This document shows positions 31,500-41,289 of a stretch of DNA of 46,759 bases, piece after piece (position 1 is the first letter of the stretch; the number at the start of each line of letters is the position of its first letter). This DNA comes from Bauldia sp. (GTDB lineage Bacteria; Pseudomonadota; Alphaproteobacteria; Rhizobiales; Kaistiaceae): the NCBI GenBank assembly GCA_020849325.1, contig JADLGL010000027.1:1-46759 (forward strand). The letters are read 5' to 3'. The notes under the pieces were generated by a model. That model was not told the DNA's origin, searched no databases, and saw nothing but the letters and a program-made list of their open reading frames with translations. Both the position numbers and the translations under genes were made by a program.

Positions 31500-34400
31500 C
31501 TACGCCGCGCGCGGAAAGACGTAGCTCGCGCCGCCGTCATTGGAGTGGAGCCGACCCATGCGGACGAGCGCCTGGAGCGTAGCCCGGACGTGGGGTTCGA
31601 TGCGCTTGCCCTGGCGGAAGGAGGCGGCGATCTCGGCGGGGGCGATGGCGCCGGGCGCGCGGGCGACGGCCGCGAATACCGCCGTCGTGCGTTCCACCTC
31701 GTCGGACGGGAACGCTTCCTTCCGGGCCGCCTGCTCCTGGCCCTCGGCGGCGCCGGTGAGGTCCGATTCGATCTGCCGCGCCTTCTCGGCGCCGGTGCCG
31801 AAGCGCGGGATCTGGTATTCCGGCCGTAGCCAGCGGACGCGGCCGGCCTTCTCCTCGGCGGCGCGCTCGCGGTTGAGGGCGACGAGGCGTTCGAGGATCG
31901 CCTGGTCGGAGAGGTCGGCGGGAAAGCCGTAGGCCTCGAACACGAGCCGGTCGATCGTCGCATGGAGCTCGCGGAGGATGAGGACGAGCCCGCGATCGAC
32001 CACGTCGCGCTCCCTGTCGGTGAGCGGCGGCACCTCGGGATCGCCGGGGCGCGCGTCGATCGCCTTCAGGCGTTCGAGGACGTTGTAGAGCCCGGTGAGC
32101 GTGAGGTCGGGATGCTCGTCGAGCACGCGCTTCCGCGTCGCGTCGAGCTCCTCCGCTGCGGCACGGATGCGTGATTTCAGGACTTCGTCGATGGGGTCGG
32201 GGAAAGGGAAGGGGTCAAAGCAGCGGGATTTCGTATAGCGCGGATCGTTGCCGATGCCCTGCCATCCGCCGGCGGCCAGCGCCCAAACGATGTGGATTCT
32301 CGACGACAAGACACCCAGCAGAGAAGCATCGTCGGTCGCGATGGCAACGAGCATGTTGTCGGGGAGGATTGCCGACCCCAGGAACTGGAACACACGATGC
32401 GTGCTCGTCTCCGCAGTAGCTATGTAGCGACCGATTGCGCTCAGAGCATCGCGAAGCTCGGGGCGCGGCTTACCGAAGAGCCACCAGTCGTCTGCGTACT
32501 GCCGAGCATCGGCAGTCGCAGACTTCGCTACCGCCTCGATCCTCTGCGGGCGAACGGTTTCGAGGAGGTGTTGATAAATCTCCGGAAAGCGCGTTCGGAC
32601 TTCCTCCTCACCCAAGCCGAAGAAGTCGATCGCCATTGCCCCACGGGGGTGAGCCATGAGGTCCCTCCCGTTACGGTAGGTCCTCACATGGCTCACGAGC
32701 CCCTCGCGTCGTCCTAGTCCGAGGTGCTCCGCAACTTCTGCGGTTACGATAAAGCCCTCGCCATGGAGCTTCACACCCGGTGAACTCAGGCCCCGATTGG
32801 CACGAAGTGCGATCGCCGAATGGGACGCCGCACCAACGGTAAGATCGGCATTGATCACCCCGATCCACTCGTGGAGATCGACGATCGGCGTGTCGGATTC
32901 GAGATTCTCCTCGCGGACGACGCCGCGGAGCACACCCGGTCGCGATCCCGCGGCGACCACCGTCATCGCAATTCGTACCTGCGCCGCGTCACGCGTCGCC
33001 CTCGTCCACGGATGGTCGGGAATGGCCATCACCAGCGATACCGGCGGCTTGCCCTTGAGGTGCTTCTCGACGATGCGCCGCTGAAACACCTGGCTGATCG
33101 AGTTCGTCGTCACGAGCCCGAAGCGGCGGAGCGGGGTGTTCGGGCGGACCAGGAGTTCCGCGGCCCGGTCCCACCAGTACATGACGAAGTCGGCCGAGCC
33201 GCTCTTCGCGCCGTTCACCCGCCAGAGCGTCTCGGTGTAGACATCGCCGAGCCGCGACCGGAGGTCCTTCCCGCCGATGAACGGCGGGTTCCCCACGATG
33301 AACTCCGCCTCAGGCCAGTCCGGCCGGCGGGCGTTCGGCAGAACCTCCCTGCCATCGACGACGCCCGGAACCGGCCAGCCGTCCCAGGTCAGCACCGCGT
33401 CCATGCGGCGGATGTTGTGGAACGCCTTCAGAACCGGCTCGCCGGGCGCGTCGCCGTTCGTGCGGAAATGCCACTGGAGGTAGCCGATCCACAGCACGAG
33501 CTCGGCAATCGCCGCGGCGCGCGGGTTGATTTCGAGCCCGAGGAACTGGTGCGGATCGACCGTGTGCTGGTCGAGCGTCAGCGCCTCCTGGCCGCCGAGG
33601 TCGGCGAGAGCTTCGAGCACCTCGCCTTCGAGCCGCTTCATCAGCTCCATGGCGACGTAGAGGAAGTTGCCGGTGCCGCAGGCGGGGTCGAGCACCCGCG
33701 TCTCGCAGAGCTTTCGGTGGAAGGCCCGAACGACGTCGGTCGCCGGCGCGGCCCTGCCTTCGCCCTTCAGCTTGCCGGCGGTGTCGAGGACGTTGCGCCA
33801 GTCGTCGCGCAGCGGCTCGATGATCGTCGGCAGCACCAGCCGCTCGACATAGGGTCGCGGCGTGTAGTGCGCGCCGAGCCGCTTCCGCTCCTTCGGGTCG
33901 AGCGCCTGTTCGAGGAGCGTGCCGAAGATCGCCGGCTCGACCTTCTTCCAGTCCGCCTTCGCCGCCTCGAAGAGTTCGCCGATCTCCTCGCGGTTGAGCG
34001 GCAGCGCCTCGGTGTTGGCGAAGAACTCGCCGTTGAACCGCAGCACGGTCGCCTCGATGCCGAACGCGAAGCCGCCGGTGTTCATCGCCTCCCAGAGCTG
34101 CCCCACCATCCGCGGAAAATTCTCGGGGTGGTCGCGGCAGCGTTCGAGGAGCCCGGCGAAGGCCTTGTCGGGAAGGAGCTTCGTATCCTCGGCGAACATC
34201 GTGAAGAGGCAGCGCATGAGGAAATGCGCCACGCGCTCGGGGTCGAACCCCCGCGCTTCGAGGAGCTTCGAGACGCCCGCGAGCCGCGCCGCGATCCCCC
34301 GCGTCGCCTCCGCCGCCTTCCGCGTCGGGTCGAGCGCCGCCGGATCGGTCCAGATCAGCCGGAGCCGCTCCCGCACCTCGGGTTTCCTGAGGTCGTCGAG

Positions 34401-34949
34401 GTAGATGCGAAAGCCCTGGCGATCGGGAAACTGGGAGTAGTTGCGGCCCTTGCCGGTGAAGTCGGCATAGACCTCGATCGCATTGCCGATGTCGCACACG
34501 AGGATGAAGGGCGGCCATTCGTGTGTGGCGGGGAGGGCGCGGGCATAGTCCTCCGCCTGCCGCCGCGCATTGATCATCAACACGTCCCAGGCGCTGTCAG
34601 CACCACGGCGCCCGCGCGAGGCGCGCGGGGATTCGCCGAGGAGGTCGGGCTGGAGGCCGACGTCCTTCGAGCCGCCCAGCTGCCGGCTCTGCTTGGCTTC
34701 GAGGACGAACGAGCCGCGCTTGTAGAGATCGATCCGCCCGTTGCCGCCGTCGCGGAACCGGACGAGCCGCTCGAACACGTAGTCGTTGTTCTCGGTCGTG
34801 GCGTCCGCCGGCTGCGGTTCGGGCACGGCCAGCACGCGGCAGAGCTCACCGATGAAGAGCTGGTAGTTCGCGCGCTCCTGCCCGCCCTCCCGGCCCATCC
34901 ACCGGCCAAGGAAGGTTTCCAGCACCGCCCCCGGCCCCTGATCCTCCAT
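31500..34949 (-). CDS. Type IIG restriction-methylation enzyme, MmeI-like
   Basis: A 1149-residue protein that joins a nuclease, an adenine methyltransferase and a specificity region in one chain. The N-terminus has a PD-(D/E)xK-type site, Asp74 in RIDLYKRG and Glu84-Ala-Lys86 in FVLEAKQS. The methyltransferase has RVLDPACGTGNFLYVAMEL (SAM motif I, about residue 420), GLEINPRAAAIAELVLWIGYLQW and the N6-adenine motif GNPPFIGGK (about 550). A target-recognition region follows to about residue 910 and a C-terminal helical and winged-helix-like part to the end. DNA for about 32220-33000, the target-recognition part, is poorer in GC than the rest. The ATG at 34949 is chosen as the start of similarity; upstream in-frame codons are open but unsupported. 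No separate helicase or methylase partners are near. Confidence 0.85.
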   Translation of the reverse strand: MEDQGPGAVLETFLGRWMGREGGQERANYQLFIGELCRVLAVPEPQPADATTENNDYVFERLVRFRDGGNGRIDLYKRGSFVLEAKQSRQLGGSKDVGLQPDLLGESPRASRGRRGADSAWDVLMINARRQAEDYARALPATHEWPPFILVCDIGNAIEVYADFTGKGRNYSQFPDRQGFRIYLDDLRKPEVRERLRLIWTDPAALDPTRKAAEATRGIAARLAGVSKLLEARGFDPERVAHFLMRCLFTMFAEDTKLLPDKAFAGLLERCRDHPENFPRMVGQLWEAMNTGGFAFGIEATVLRFNGEFFANTEALPLNREEIGELFEAAKADWKKVEPAIFGTLLEQALDPKERKRLGAHYTPRPYVERLVLPTIIEPLRDDWRNVLDTAGKLKGEGRAAPATDVVRAFHRKLCETRVLDPACGTGNFLYVAMELMKRLEGEVLEALADLGGQEALTLDQHTVDPHQFLGLEINPRAAAIAELVLWIGYLQWHFRTNGDAPGEPVLKAFHNIRRMDAVLTWDGWPVPGVVDGREVLPNARRPDWPEAEFIVGNPPFIGGKDLRSRLGDVYTETLWRVNGAKSGSADFVMYWWDRAAELLVRPNTPLRRFGLVTTNSISQVFQRRIVEKHLKGKPPVSLVMAIPDHPWTRATRDAAQVRIAMTVVAAGSRPGVLRGVVREENLESDTPIVDLHEWIGVINADLTVGAASHSAIALRANRGLSSPGVKLHGEGFIVTAEVAEHLGLGRREGLVSHVRTYRNGRDLMAHPRGAMAIDFFGLGEEEVRTRFPEIYQHLLETVRPQRIEAVAKSATADARQYADDWWLFGKPRPELRDALSAIGRYIATAETSTHRVFQFLGSAILPDNMLVAIATDDASLLGVLSSRIHIVWALAAGGWQGIGNDPRYTKSRCFDPFPFPDPIDEVLKSRIRAAAEELDATRKRVLDEHPDLTLTGLYNVLERLKAIDARPGDPEVPPLTDRERDVVDRGLVLILRELHATIDRLVFEAYGFPADLSDQAILERLVALNRERAAEEKAGRVRWLRPEYQIPRFGTGAEKARQIESDLTGAAEGQEQAARKEAFPSDEVERTTAVFAAVARAPGAIAPAEIAASFRQGKRIEPHVRATLQALVRMGRLHSNDGGASYVFPRAA

Positions 34950-35153
34950 CCCGCAACCGTAGGCAGCACGCCGGGGGATTCCAAGGGGAGGGGAGGGGCT
35001 TCGCGCATCGCGGTGGACGAAGAGGGAGGCACCGCGGCGCCGCGGGGTCCGATTTCTCTTCCTCCCGCATTCGCGCCTTTCCATCGCCGGCATTTTCGAC
35101 TAGGCGGCTGTCGGTCGATCCGTCACCCGCCAGCCCCGCCGAAAACCGATATC

Positions 35154-37457
35154 TTGGAAGAAGAGATTCCCTCCGGCCGCTGGACGCTCGGCTTCGGTCT
35201 CGAGAAGGTCGGGCTCGCCGCCCATCGGCACCCGTGGATAGCCGCGGTCGTTCTCGCCCTCGTTTCGGTGGTGTCGGTCTACGGGCTCTTCAACGTCCAG
35301 ATCGACCGGAACCTCCGGGACATGTTCCAGGGGGACAACGCCCAGTACCAGACGTATCTCGAGGCGACCGAGGACTACGTCGATCCCGAGAACCAGATTC
35401 TCATCCTCGTCGAAGGTGACCTGACGGCGCCCGGCGCGCTGGCGACGCTTCGCGACGTGCAGCTCGAGCTGTCGCTGCTCGACGACGCCGGCTCCGTCTA
35501 CTCCCTGTTCTCCCTGTTCGCGCCGCCCGACGCCGAAGGGCGGATGCCGCCGCTCGTCCCCGACGACCTCGACACGCTGACGCCGGAGATGATCGCGGCC
35601 ATCCGCGCCCATCCGATCCTCGGCGAGACCATGCTCGCGGCGGACGGGAGCGCCGCGCTCTTTGCGGTCGCGCACGTCGCGCCGCGCGCCTCGCTCGACG
35701 AGCACCAGCACCTCATCGACGAGATCGAAGCCGTCCTCGGCGAGATGCTCGAAGGGACGGGGATCACCACCACGGTCACGGGCCTCGCCGCCGTGCGGAC
35801 CGAGATCGTGCGCCTCCTCCAGCGCGACCAGTGGGTGCTGAACGGCGCCGGCATCCTCTGCGGCTTCGTCCTCAGCTTCATCTTCTTCCGGTCCTGGGTG
35901 GCGTCGCTGATGACGGCCTTGCCGGCGGCGCTCGGCGGCGTGACGCTGATCGGCTGGACCGGCGCTCTCGGCATTCCCGTCACGATCGTCTCGAACGTCG
36001 TCCCCATCCTCGTGATGGTGCTCGGTTATGCCGACGGGATGCACATCACCTCGGCCTGGCGCCGGGCGCGCGACCGCGGGCTGTCGCCGTGGGAGGCCGA
36101 GCGCGAGGCGCTCCTCCACGCGGCGCCGCCCTGCATGCTGACGGCGCTCACGATGGCCGTGGCGTTCCTGTCGATGGCGATCTCCGACGTCGAGATGGTG
36201 CGCGACTTCGGCTGGATGGGCGCGGTCGGCTGCATCATCGGCACGTGGATCGTCCTCGCCGGCCACGCCGTCGCCGCGACCGTCCTCGGCCGCCTCTGGA
36301 AGGAAGGCGCGCGGACCGAGCGGACGCCGCTCGGCTGGCTCGCCCCGCCGATCGTCGGCATCACCCGCGTGGTGACACGCTTCGCCTGGCCGATCTCGAT
36401 CGCGTCCGTGCCGCTCACGATCATCTGCGGCTGGCTGTTCCTTGCGGTTCCCGCCGATCACTCGGTGCGCGAGACGCTGCCTGCCAGCAGTGCTTCGGCC
36501 CGTGCCCTCACGGTGATCGACGAGGAGCTCGGCGGCGCGTTCCCCGTGCAGATCATCGTCCCGATGAACGGCATCGACGCGTCCTCGCCCGAAGGACTGG
36601 AGCGCATCCGCGCCGTCCACCTCGCCGTCCGCGGCGTCGAGGGGACGCGCTCGATGCTGTCGCTGTGGAGCGTCGCGAGCTGGCTCGGCGGCGGCACCGA
36701 TGCGGCGCCCGAGGACGTGGCGAGACTTCTGGCCCAGCTGCCCGAGCAGGCGCGGATGCGGTTCGTCGGCGGGGAGGGGGCCCTCGTCACCGTCAACATC
36801 TCCGAGCTCAACACCGCCGATACGCTCGACGTCGTCGGCCGCATCGAGGCGGCGGCGACGGCCGCAGTCCCCGATGCGATCGTCACCGGCGCGACGGCCG
36901 TGACGGCGCGCCAGGCGACGCGGACCATCGACAACCTCAATTTCAGTCTCGGCATCGCGATCTTCGCCGGCCTCGCCCTCATCGCGATCGCGCTCCGCAG
37001 CATCCCGATCGCGATCGTGGCGCTGATCCCGAACCTCCTGCCGGACATGGCGACGGGAAGCCTGATCTGGTTCCTCGGCGACGGCCTCCAGCTCACCACC
37101 GTGGTGGCGCTCACCATCGCCTTCGGCATCGCGATCGACGACACCATCCACTACATCAACGTCGTCTTCCGGAACCGCCACATCAGGGACGTCGGCCAGC
37201 GCCTCGCCGAAACCTCGCGCGAGGTCGGCCCGGTTCTCGTCGCGACGACGCTCGTCATCATCGCAGGCGTCGGCATGACGCTGACGAGCGGCCTCAATAC
37301 CGTCGTGATGTTCGGCGTCATCGTGATCACGGCGCTGGTGATGGCGATGATCGCCGACCTCGTCTTCCTGCCGGCGGTCATGGGCGGCCCGGCGCGGCGC
37401 TGGTTCACGCGCGCCGCCCCGCCGATCGACGTGGACGCACAACCGCCGCAATCGTAG
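35154..37457 (+). CDS. RND-superfamily (MMPL-type) membrane transporter
   Basis: A 767-residue membrane protein with the twelve-helix RND plan in two halves: an early helix (PWIAAVVLALVSVVSVYGLF), a large periplasmic loop, five helices (from LNGAGILCGFVLSFIFFRSW) including VPILVMVLGYADGMHITSAWRRARDRG, then a second loop and a matching block (TVVALTIAFGIAIDDTIHYINVVFRNRH). Such predicted RND exporters move lipids or hydrophobic compounds. No membrane-fusion partner is adjacent. TTG at 35154 is the best available start, without a clear ribosome site, so the N-terminus is uncertain. It is divergent from the restriction-methylation gene with 204 bases between. Confidence 0.85.
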   Translation: MEEEIPSGRWTLGFGLEKVGLAAHRHPWIAAVVLALVSVVSVYGLFNVQIDRNLRDMFQGDNAQYQTYLEATEDYVDPENQILILVEGDLTAPGALATLRDVQLELSLLDDAGSVYSLFSLFAPPDAEGRMPPLVPDDLDTLTPEMIAAIRAHPILGETMLAADGSAALFAVAHVAPRASLDEHQHLIDEIEAVLGEMLEGTGITTTVTGLAAVRTEIVRLLQRDQWVLNGAGILCGFVLSFIFFRSWVASLMTALPAALGGVTLIGWTGALGIPVTIVSNVVPILVMVLGYADGMHITSAWRRARDRGLSPWEAEREALLHAAPPCMLTALTMAVAFLSMAISDVEMVRDFGWMGAVGCIIGTWIVLAGHAVAATVLGRLWKEGARTERTPLGWLAPPIVGITRVVTRFAWPISIASVPLTIICGWLFLAVPADHSVRETLPASSASARALTVIDEELGGAFPVQIIVPMNGIDASSPEGLERIRAVHLAVRGVEGTRSMLSLWSVASWLGGGTDAAPEDVARLLAQLPEQARMRFVGGEGALVTVNISELNTADTLDVVGRIEAAATAAVPDAIVTGATAVTARQATRTIDNLNFSLGIAIFAGLALIAIALRSIPIAIVALIPNLLPDMATGSLIWFLGDGLQLTTVVALTIAFGIAIDDTIHYINVVFRNRHIRDVGQRLAETSREVGPVLVATTLVIIAGVGMTLTSGLNTVVMFGVIVITALVMAMIADLVFLPAVMGGPARRWFTRAAPPIDVDAQPPQS

Positions 37458-37725
37458 CGGCTACGAAGTTACTGATCGAATTGATCGTTTCCGGGCAGTC
37501 GCCCCGATGAAACCCCAGAAATGCCACAATGTCGGCTATCCGGTGACGCAATCGGCAGCGTAAACTCCTTGTGAGGGACGGGGAAAGGGCGAGAGAATCA
37601 CACCGGTACCGGCTTCGATCCCGCGGGGGAGGGAGAGAGCGGTCCTGAACGTTGGTCTGGCCGCTTCGACGTCGCCGCGTTTCCGGGCGACGCCTCGCGG
37701 CCGCAAGGAAACGGGCTCGACACGA

Positions 37726-38865
37726 GTGACAAAGATCTCGCCGCGGCATGCCGCCGCCCGCCGCATTGCGGAAGCGTATCCCAATCCCCTCGACCTGCAA
37801 CGACCGGAACCCTGCTCTCCCGAGACTGCCGCGAGCCTTCGCACCGCCTACGACGCCGCCTGGGACGCCGCCAACGCCGCGTGGGACGAACTTCCGGCTG
37901 ACGAAACGGCCGCAGCCGACGAAACTGCCCTCCTCGCCGAGCTCGAGACCATCCTCGCCAGCGAGGAAGACGAGATGACGGTGTCGACCGCCGTGGCGGT
38001 CCTCGAATCCGCCCCGGTCGATTTCGCTGCGACGACCGCCGGACGCGGGCTTGTCCCCGTCGACGATCCGGCGCCCCCGGTTGCCGACGAAGCGGATGAC
38101 GCCGAGGCGTTCTCGAACCTTCGCCACATCCCCGAGGTCCAGAAGACCAGCCTCGCAATGGTCCTCGACGCCGCGCCCCGCCGCGCGCCGCGCCATGTGC
38201 ACCGGACGCCGCCGCGCGAGGCGGCGCAGAAGCCCGTAGTGGCGCCGGCACTTGCCAGACCGGCCCGGCGGAAGCGCCGCCCGGTGCTCGGCACCATCGC
38301 GGTGGCCGCCGTGCTCGTCGGCGTCGTGGGCGGAGCGGTCTTCTTCCTCGACGTGAGCGGCACGCCAGCCTCCGAGCAGACGGCCGGCACCGACATTCCG
38401 TGGATCCGCGCCCAGACGGGCGTCGCGAACACGCTTCTCGCGCGCCCGACGGCGCCCGCCGCGACGGCGGCCGAAGCCACGCTCGACACCCCGGCCACGG
38501 TCCTCGGCGCCGCGCCGCTCGCCGAGAAGGCCGACGAACGCGTTCCGCAGACCGAGGCCGTCCCGCCACTCACCACCGCGCCCGGCGACGTCCGCATCGT
38601 CACCACGGAGGCCGTGACCGCCGCGCCTGCCACCGCGGCTGCTGCGCCGCCGCCGGCGCCTGCCGCCGAACCCGCTGCCGCAACCGGCGTCACCGCCGCC
38701 ACCTGGGTGAACATGCGCGCCGGGGCGGGGGCCGACGAAGCGGTCGTCGCGGTCATCGAGCCGGGGGCCGCGGTCGAGGTGATCGCCTGCGCGAACTGGT
38801 GCGAGGTCGTCGTCAACGGCCAGCGCGGCTTCATCTACAACGACTATCTGACCGGCCTCCGTTAG
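37726..38865 (+). CDS. Single-pass membrane protein with C-terminal bacterial SH3 domain
   Basis: A 379-residue protein. The N-terminal 185 residues are acidic and Ala-rich and then basic (RPARRKRRP), a stop-transfer pattern before one membrane helix (VLGTIAVAAVLVGVVGGAVFFL). A long Ala/Pro/Thr-rich stretch follows, and the last 60 residues form an SH3-like domain (TWVNMRAGAGADEAVVAVIEPGAAVEVIACANWCEVVVNGQRGFIYNDYL) of the kind that binds cell-wall peptides. It should be anchored in the inner membrane with SH3 in the periplasm. The GTG start at 37726 has no good ribosome site nearby; the true start may differ. Confidence 0.75.
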   Translation: MTKISPRHAAARRIAEAYPNPLDLQRPEPCSPETAASLRTAYDAAWDAANAAWDELPADETAAADETALLAELETILASEEDEMTVSTAVAVLESAPVDFAATTAGRGLVPVDDPAPPVADEADDAEAFSNLRHIPEVQKTSLAMVLDAAPRRAPRHVHRTPPREAAQKPVVAPALARPARRKRRPVLGTIAVAAVLVGVVGGAVFFLDVSGTPASEQTAGTDIPWIRAQTGVANTLLARPTAPAATAAEATLDTPATVLGAAPLAEKADERVPQTEAVPPLTTAPGDVRIVTTEAVTAAPATAAAAPPPAPAAEPAAATGVTAATWVNMRAGAGADEAVVAVIEPGAAVEVIACANWCEVVVNGQRGFIYNDYLTGLR

Positions 38866-38908
38866 AGCCGGCGAAGCGGCTGCCGCTTCGTCGAAAGCGA
38901 TCATGCTC
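38865..38908. repeat. Decayed GCATGATC element after the SH3-domain gene
   Basis: AGAGCC... runs to GCGATCATGCTC, with an inner CGAAGCGG/CCGCTTCG hairpin (38872-38879 with 38883-38890). The right end keeps the family GATCATGCTC, the left end has changed. It overlaps the stop codon of the SH3-domain gene. Confidence 0.45.
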
Positions 38909-39078
38909 CAGCGAGGAAGAAGGCGACGGGCGTCACCCGACTTTCGCGGATCACGCCCGGACCGCCGCCGGCGTCACGAAGGCCGGTGACAACCACCCAT
39001 GCCCCGTGACATGAGTGCGCCCCGGGAGCGAAGACCCGCGGCCGCATCCCCCCATCGGCCGCCATCGGAGGAGATCTC

Positions 39079-39654
39079 ATGAAGTTCGTGCTTGCCGCGG
39101 TCGCCGCGGCGATGCTTGCCATCGGCTCCAGCTCTGCCGCCAGGGCGCAGACGCCGCTCGATCCGGAAAACACCCTCTATCTCGACCTCTTCTGCGGTCG
39201 CGTCTCGATCCAGCTCCTGCCGGAGATCGCTCCGCTGCACGTCGAGCGCATCAAGACGCTGACCCGCCAGGGCTTCTATGACGGCATCGTCTTCCACCGC
39301 GTCATCTCGGGCTTCATGGCCCAGACCGGCGACCCGACCGGCACCGGCCGCGGCGGCTCGCCGCTGCCGAACCTTCCCGCCGAATTCACGCCGACCCCGT
39401 TCGTCCGCGGCACCGTCGGCATGGCGCGCGCGCAGAACCCCAATTCCGCCAACTCGCAGTTCTTCATCATGTTCGCGGACGGCGCGTTCCTGAACAACAA
39501 TTACACGGTCTGGGGCCAGGTCGTGGAAGGCATGGAGTGCGTCGACCAGATCGCCCGCGGCGAGCCGCCGGCGAACCCCGACCGCATCATTGCCGCGCAC
39601 ATCGCGGCCGACATTCCGGCCGGCACGCCGGCGCCCACGCCGACCGCCCGCTAA
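39079..39654 (+). CDS. Exported cyclophilin-type peptidyl-prolyl isomerase
   Basis: A 191-residue cyclophilin with a signal peptide (KFVLAAVAAAMLAIGSSSAARAQ), so it acts on proline bonds in the periplasm. The active site shows [30 protein letters not shown] and MARAQNPNSANSQFFIMF. It retains the Phe-His-Arg and QTGDP residues of active enzymes. A Pro-rich end follows. The ATG at 39079 has GGAGGAG upstream. The cytoplasmic cyclophilin gene starts 17 bases after its stop, followed by queA and tgt, an order common in rhizobia. Confidence 0.93.
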   Translation: MKFVLAAVAAAMLAIGSSSAARAQTPLDPENTLYLDLFCGRVSIQLLPEIAPLHVERIKTLTRQGFYDGIVFHRVISGFMAQTGDPTGTGRGGSPLPNLPAEFTPTPFVRGTVGMARAQNPNSANSQFFIMFADGAFLNNNYTVWGQVVEGMECVDQIARGEPPANPDRIIAAHIAADIPAGTPAPTPTAR

Positions 39655-39671
39655 CGGAACAGCGAGACATC

Positions 39672-40133
39672 ATGGCCGACGCCAACACCGAAAAGCTCCG
39701 CCTCGAGACCACCAAGGGCGTGGTCGTGATCGCCTTCCGTCCCGACCTTGCTCCGGGCCACGTCGCCCGGATCAGGGAACTCGCCGCCTCGGGCTTCTAC
39801 GACGGCGTGCCGTTCCACCGCGTCATCGACGGCTTCATGGCCCAGACCGGCGACCCCACGGGCACCGGCACCGGCGGCTCGGGCAAGAAGCTCCGCGCCG
39901 AGTTCTCGCGCGAGCCGCATGTCCGCGGCGCCGTGTCGATGGCCCGCGCCAACGACCCGAACTCCGGCGACAGCCAGTTCTTCATCGTCTTCGCCGACGC
40001 GACCTTCCTCGACAACAAGTACACGGTGTGGGGCAAGGTCGTCGAAGGCATGGAGAACGTCGACAAGATCAAGCGCGGCGAGCCCGTCCGCGACCCCGAC
40101 AAGATCATCAAGGCGACGCTCGTGCCCGCCTGA
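39672..40133 (+). CDS. Cytoplasmic cyclophilin-type peptidyl-prolyl isomerase
   Basis: A 153-residue cyclophilin without a signal peptide. It has [30 protein letters not shown] and [34 protein letters not shown], with all the usual active residues. It is a paralogue of the preceding exported enzyme, to which it is closely similar in the core, so the pair probably arose by duplication. It lies 43 bases before queA. Confidence 0.94.
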   Translation: MADANTEKLRLETTKGVVVIAFRPDLAPGHVARIRELAASGFYDGVPFHRVIDGFMAQTGDPTGTGTGGSGKKLRAEFSREPHVRGAVSMARANDPNSGDSQFFIVFADATFLDNKYTVWGKVVEGMENVDKIKRGEPVRDPDKIIKATLVPA

Positions 40134-40176
40134 GAAGGCGATAGAAGGGCCCGCCGGGAAGGGCAGCCCTCTCACC

Positions 40177-41265
40177 ATGCGCGTGGACCTCTTCGACTTC
40201 GACCTGCCGGAGGACCGGATCGCCCTCCGGCCGGCGCGCCCGCGTGACGCGGCGCGCCTCCTCGTCGTCCGCCCGGAGGGCCTCGACGACCGCGGCGTCC
40301 GCGACCTTCCCGATCTCCTCGCGCCCGGCGACGTCCTCGTCGTCAACGACACGCGCGTCATCCACGCTGAACTCCACGGCACGCGCGAGCGCGACGGCAG
40401 TGCCGTGGCGGTGTCGGCGACGCTGATCCGCCGTACCGGCGACGACGCCTGGGACGCGCTCGCCCGTCCCGCAAAAAGACTCCGCGCCGGCGATCGCATT
40501 CGCTTCGGCGAGGAGGCCGGCAATGTCTGCCTCATTGCCTCGCTCGACGCGACCGTGACCGCCAATGACGGCGGCGGCATCGTCGCACTCGCCTTCGACC
40601 TGTCCGGCCCGGCGCTCGACGACGCCATCGCCTCGAACGGCCATGTGCCGCTGCCGCCCTATATCAGCGGCAAGCGCGGCGAGGACGCATCGGACGACGC
40701 CGACTATCAGACGATGTTCGCCCGCCCGGCGGGAGCCGTCGCGGCGCCCACCGCCGGCCTCCATTTCACGCCGGACCTTCTGGAGCGCCTCCGCGCGCGG
40801 GGCGTCGGGATGGAGACAGTGACGCTCCATGTCGGCCCAGGCACGTTCCTGCCGGTGAAGGCAGACGACACGGCCGATCACCGCATGCATGCGGAGTGGG
40901 GCGAGGTATCGCGAGAAACGGCGGCCCGTCTCAATGCCGCCCGCGCCGCGGGCGGCCGGATCGTCGCCGTCGGCACGACCTCGCTGCGCCTCCTCGAAAG
41001 CGCGGCGGACGAAGCCGGCACGATCTACCCGTTCGCCGCCGAGACCGCCATCTTCATCACGCCGGGCTATCGTTTTCGTGCTGTCGACGCCCTGATGACG
41101 AATTTCCACCTTCCGCGCTCGACGCTGTTCATGCTGGTCTCGGCGTTCGCCGGCCGCGAGACCATGCTCGCCGCCTATCGTCACGCCATCGCATCGGGAT
41201 ACCGCTTCTATTCCTATGGCGACGCTTCGCTCCTGTTTCCGAAACCGGCCGGCGCCGATGACTGA
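40177..41265 (+). CDS. queA: S-adenosylmethionine:tRNA ribosyltransferase-isomerase QueA
   Basis: A 362-residue enzyme that builds epoxyqueuosine on tRNA from SAM, a late step of queuosine synthesis. It shows [52 protein letters not shown], the signature [17 protein letters not shown] and [19 protein letters not shown]. The ATG at 40177 gives the standard N-terminus. The tgt gene starts 24 bases downstream, and both enzymes serve the same pathway. Confidence 0.96.
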   Translation: MRVDLFDFDLPEDRIALRPARPRDAARLLVVRPEGLDDRGVRDLPDLLAPGDVLVVNDTRVIHAELHGTRERDGSAVAVSATLIRRTGDDAWDALARPAKRLRAGDRIRFGEEAGNVCLIASLDATVTANDGGGIVALAFDLSGPALDDAIASNGHVPLPPYISGKRGEDASDDADYQTMFARPAGAVAAPTAGLHFTPDLLERLRARGVGMETVTLHVGPGTFLPVKADDTADHRMHAEWGEVSRETAARLNAARAAGGRIVAVGTTSLRLLESAADEAGTIYPFAAETAIFITPGYRFRAVDALMTNFHLPRSTLFMLVSAFAGRETMLAAYRHAIASGYRFYSYGDASLLFPKPAGADD

Positions 41266-41289
41266 ACGCCGCGCGGCGCGAGCGCGCCG

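Noticed and set aside
31500-34949. BREX PglX or DISARM methyltransferase instead of a stand-alone type IIG enzyme
   Set aside because: None of the BREX (PglZ, BrxC, Lon-like) or DISARM (DrmA, DrmB, helicase) partners lies in the window, and the N-terminus carries its own Asp...Glu-x-Lys nuclease site.
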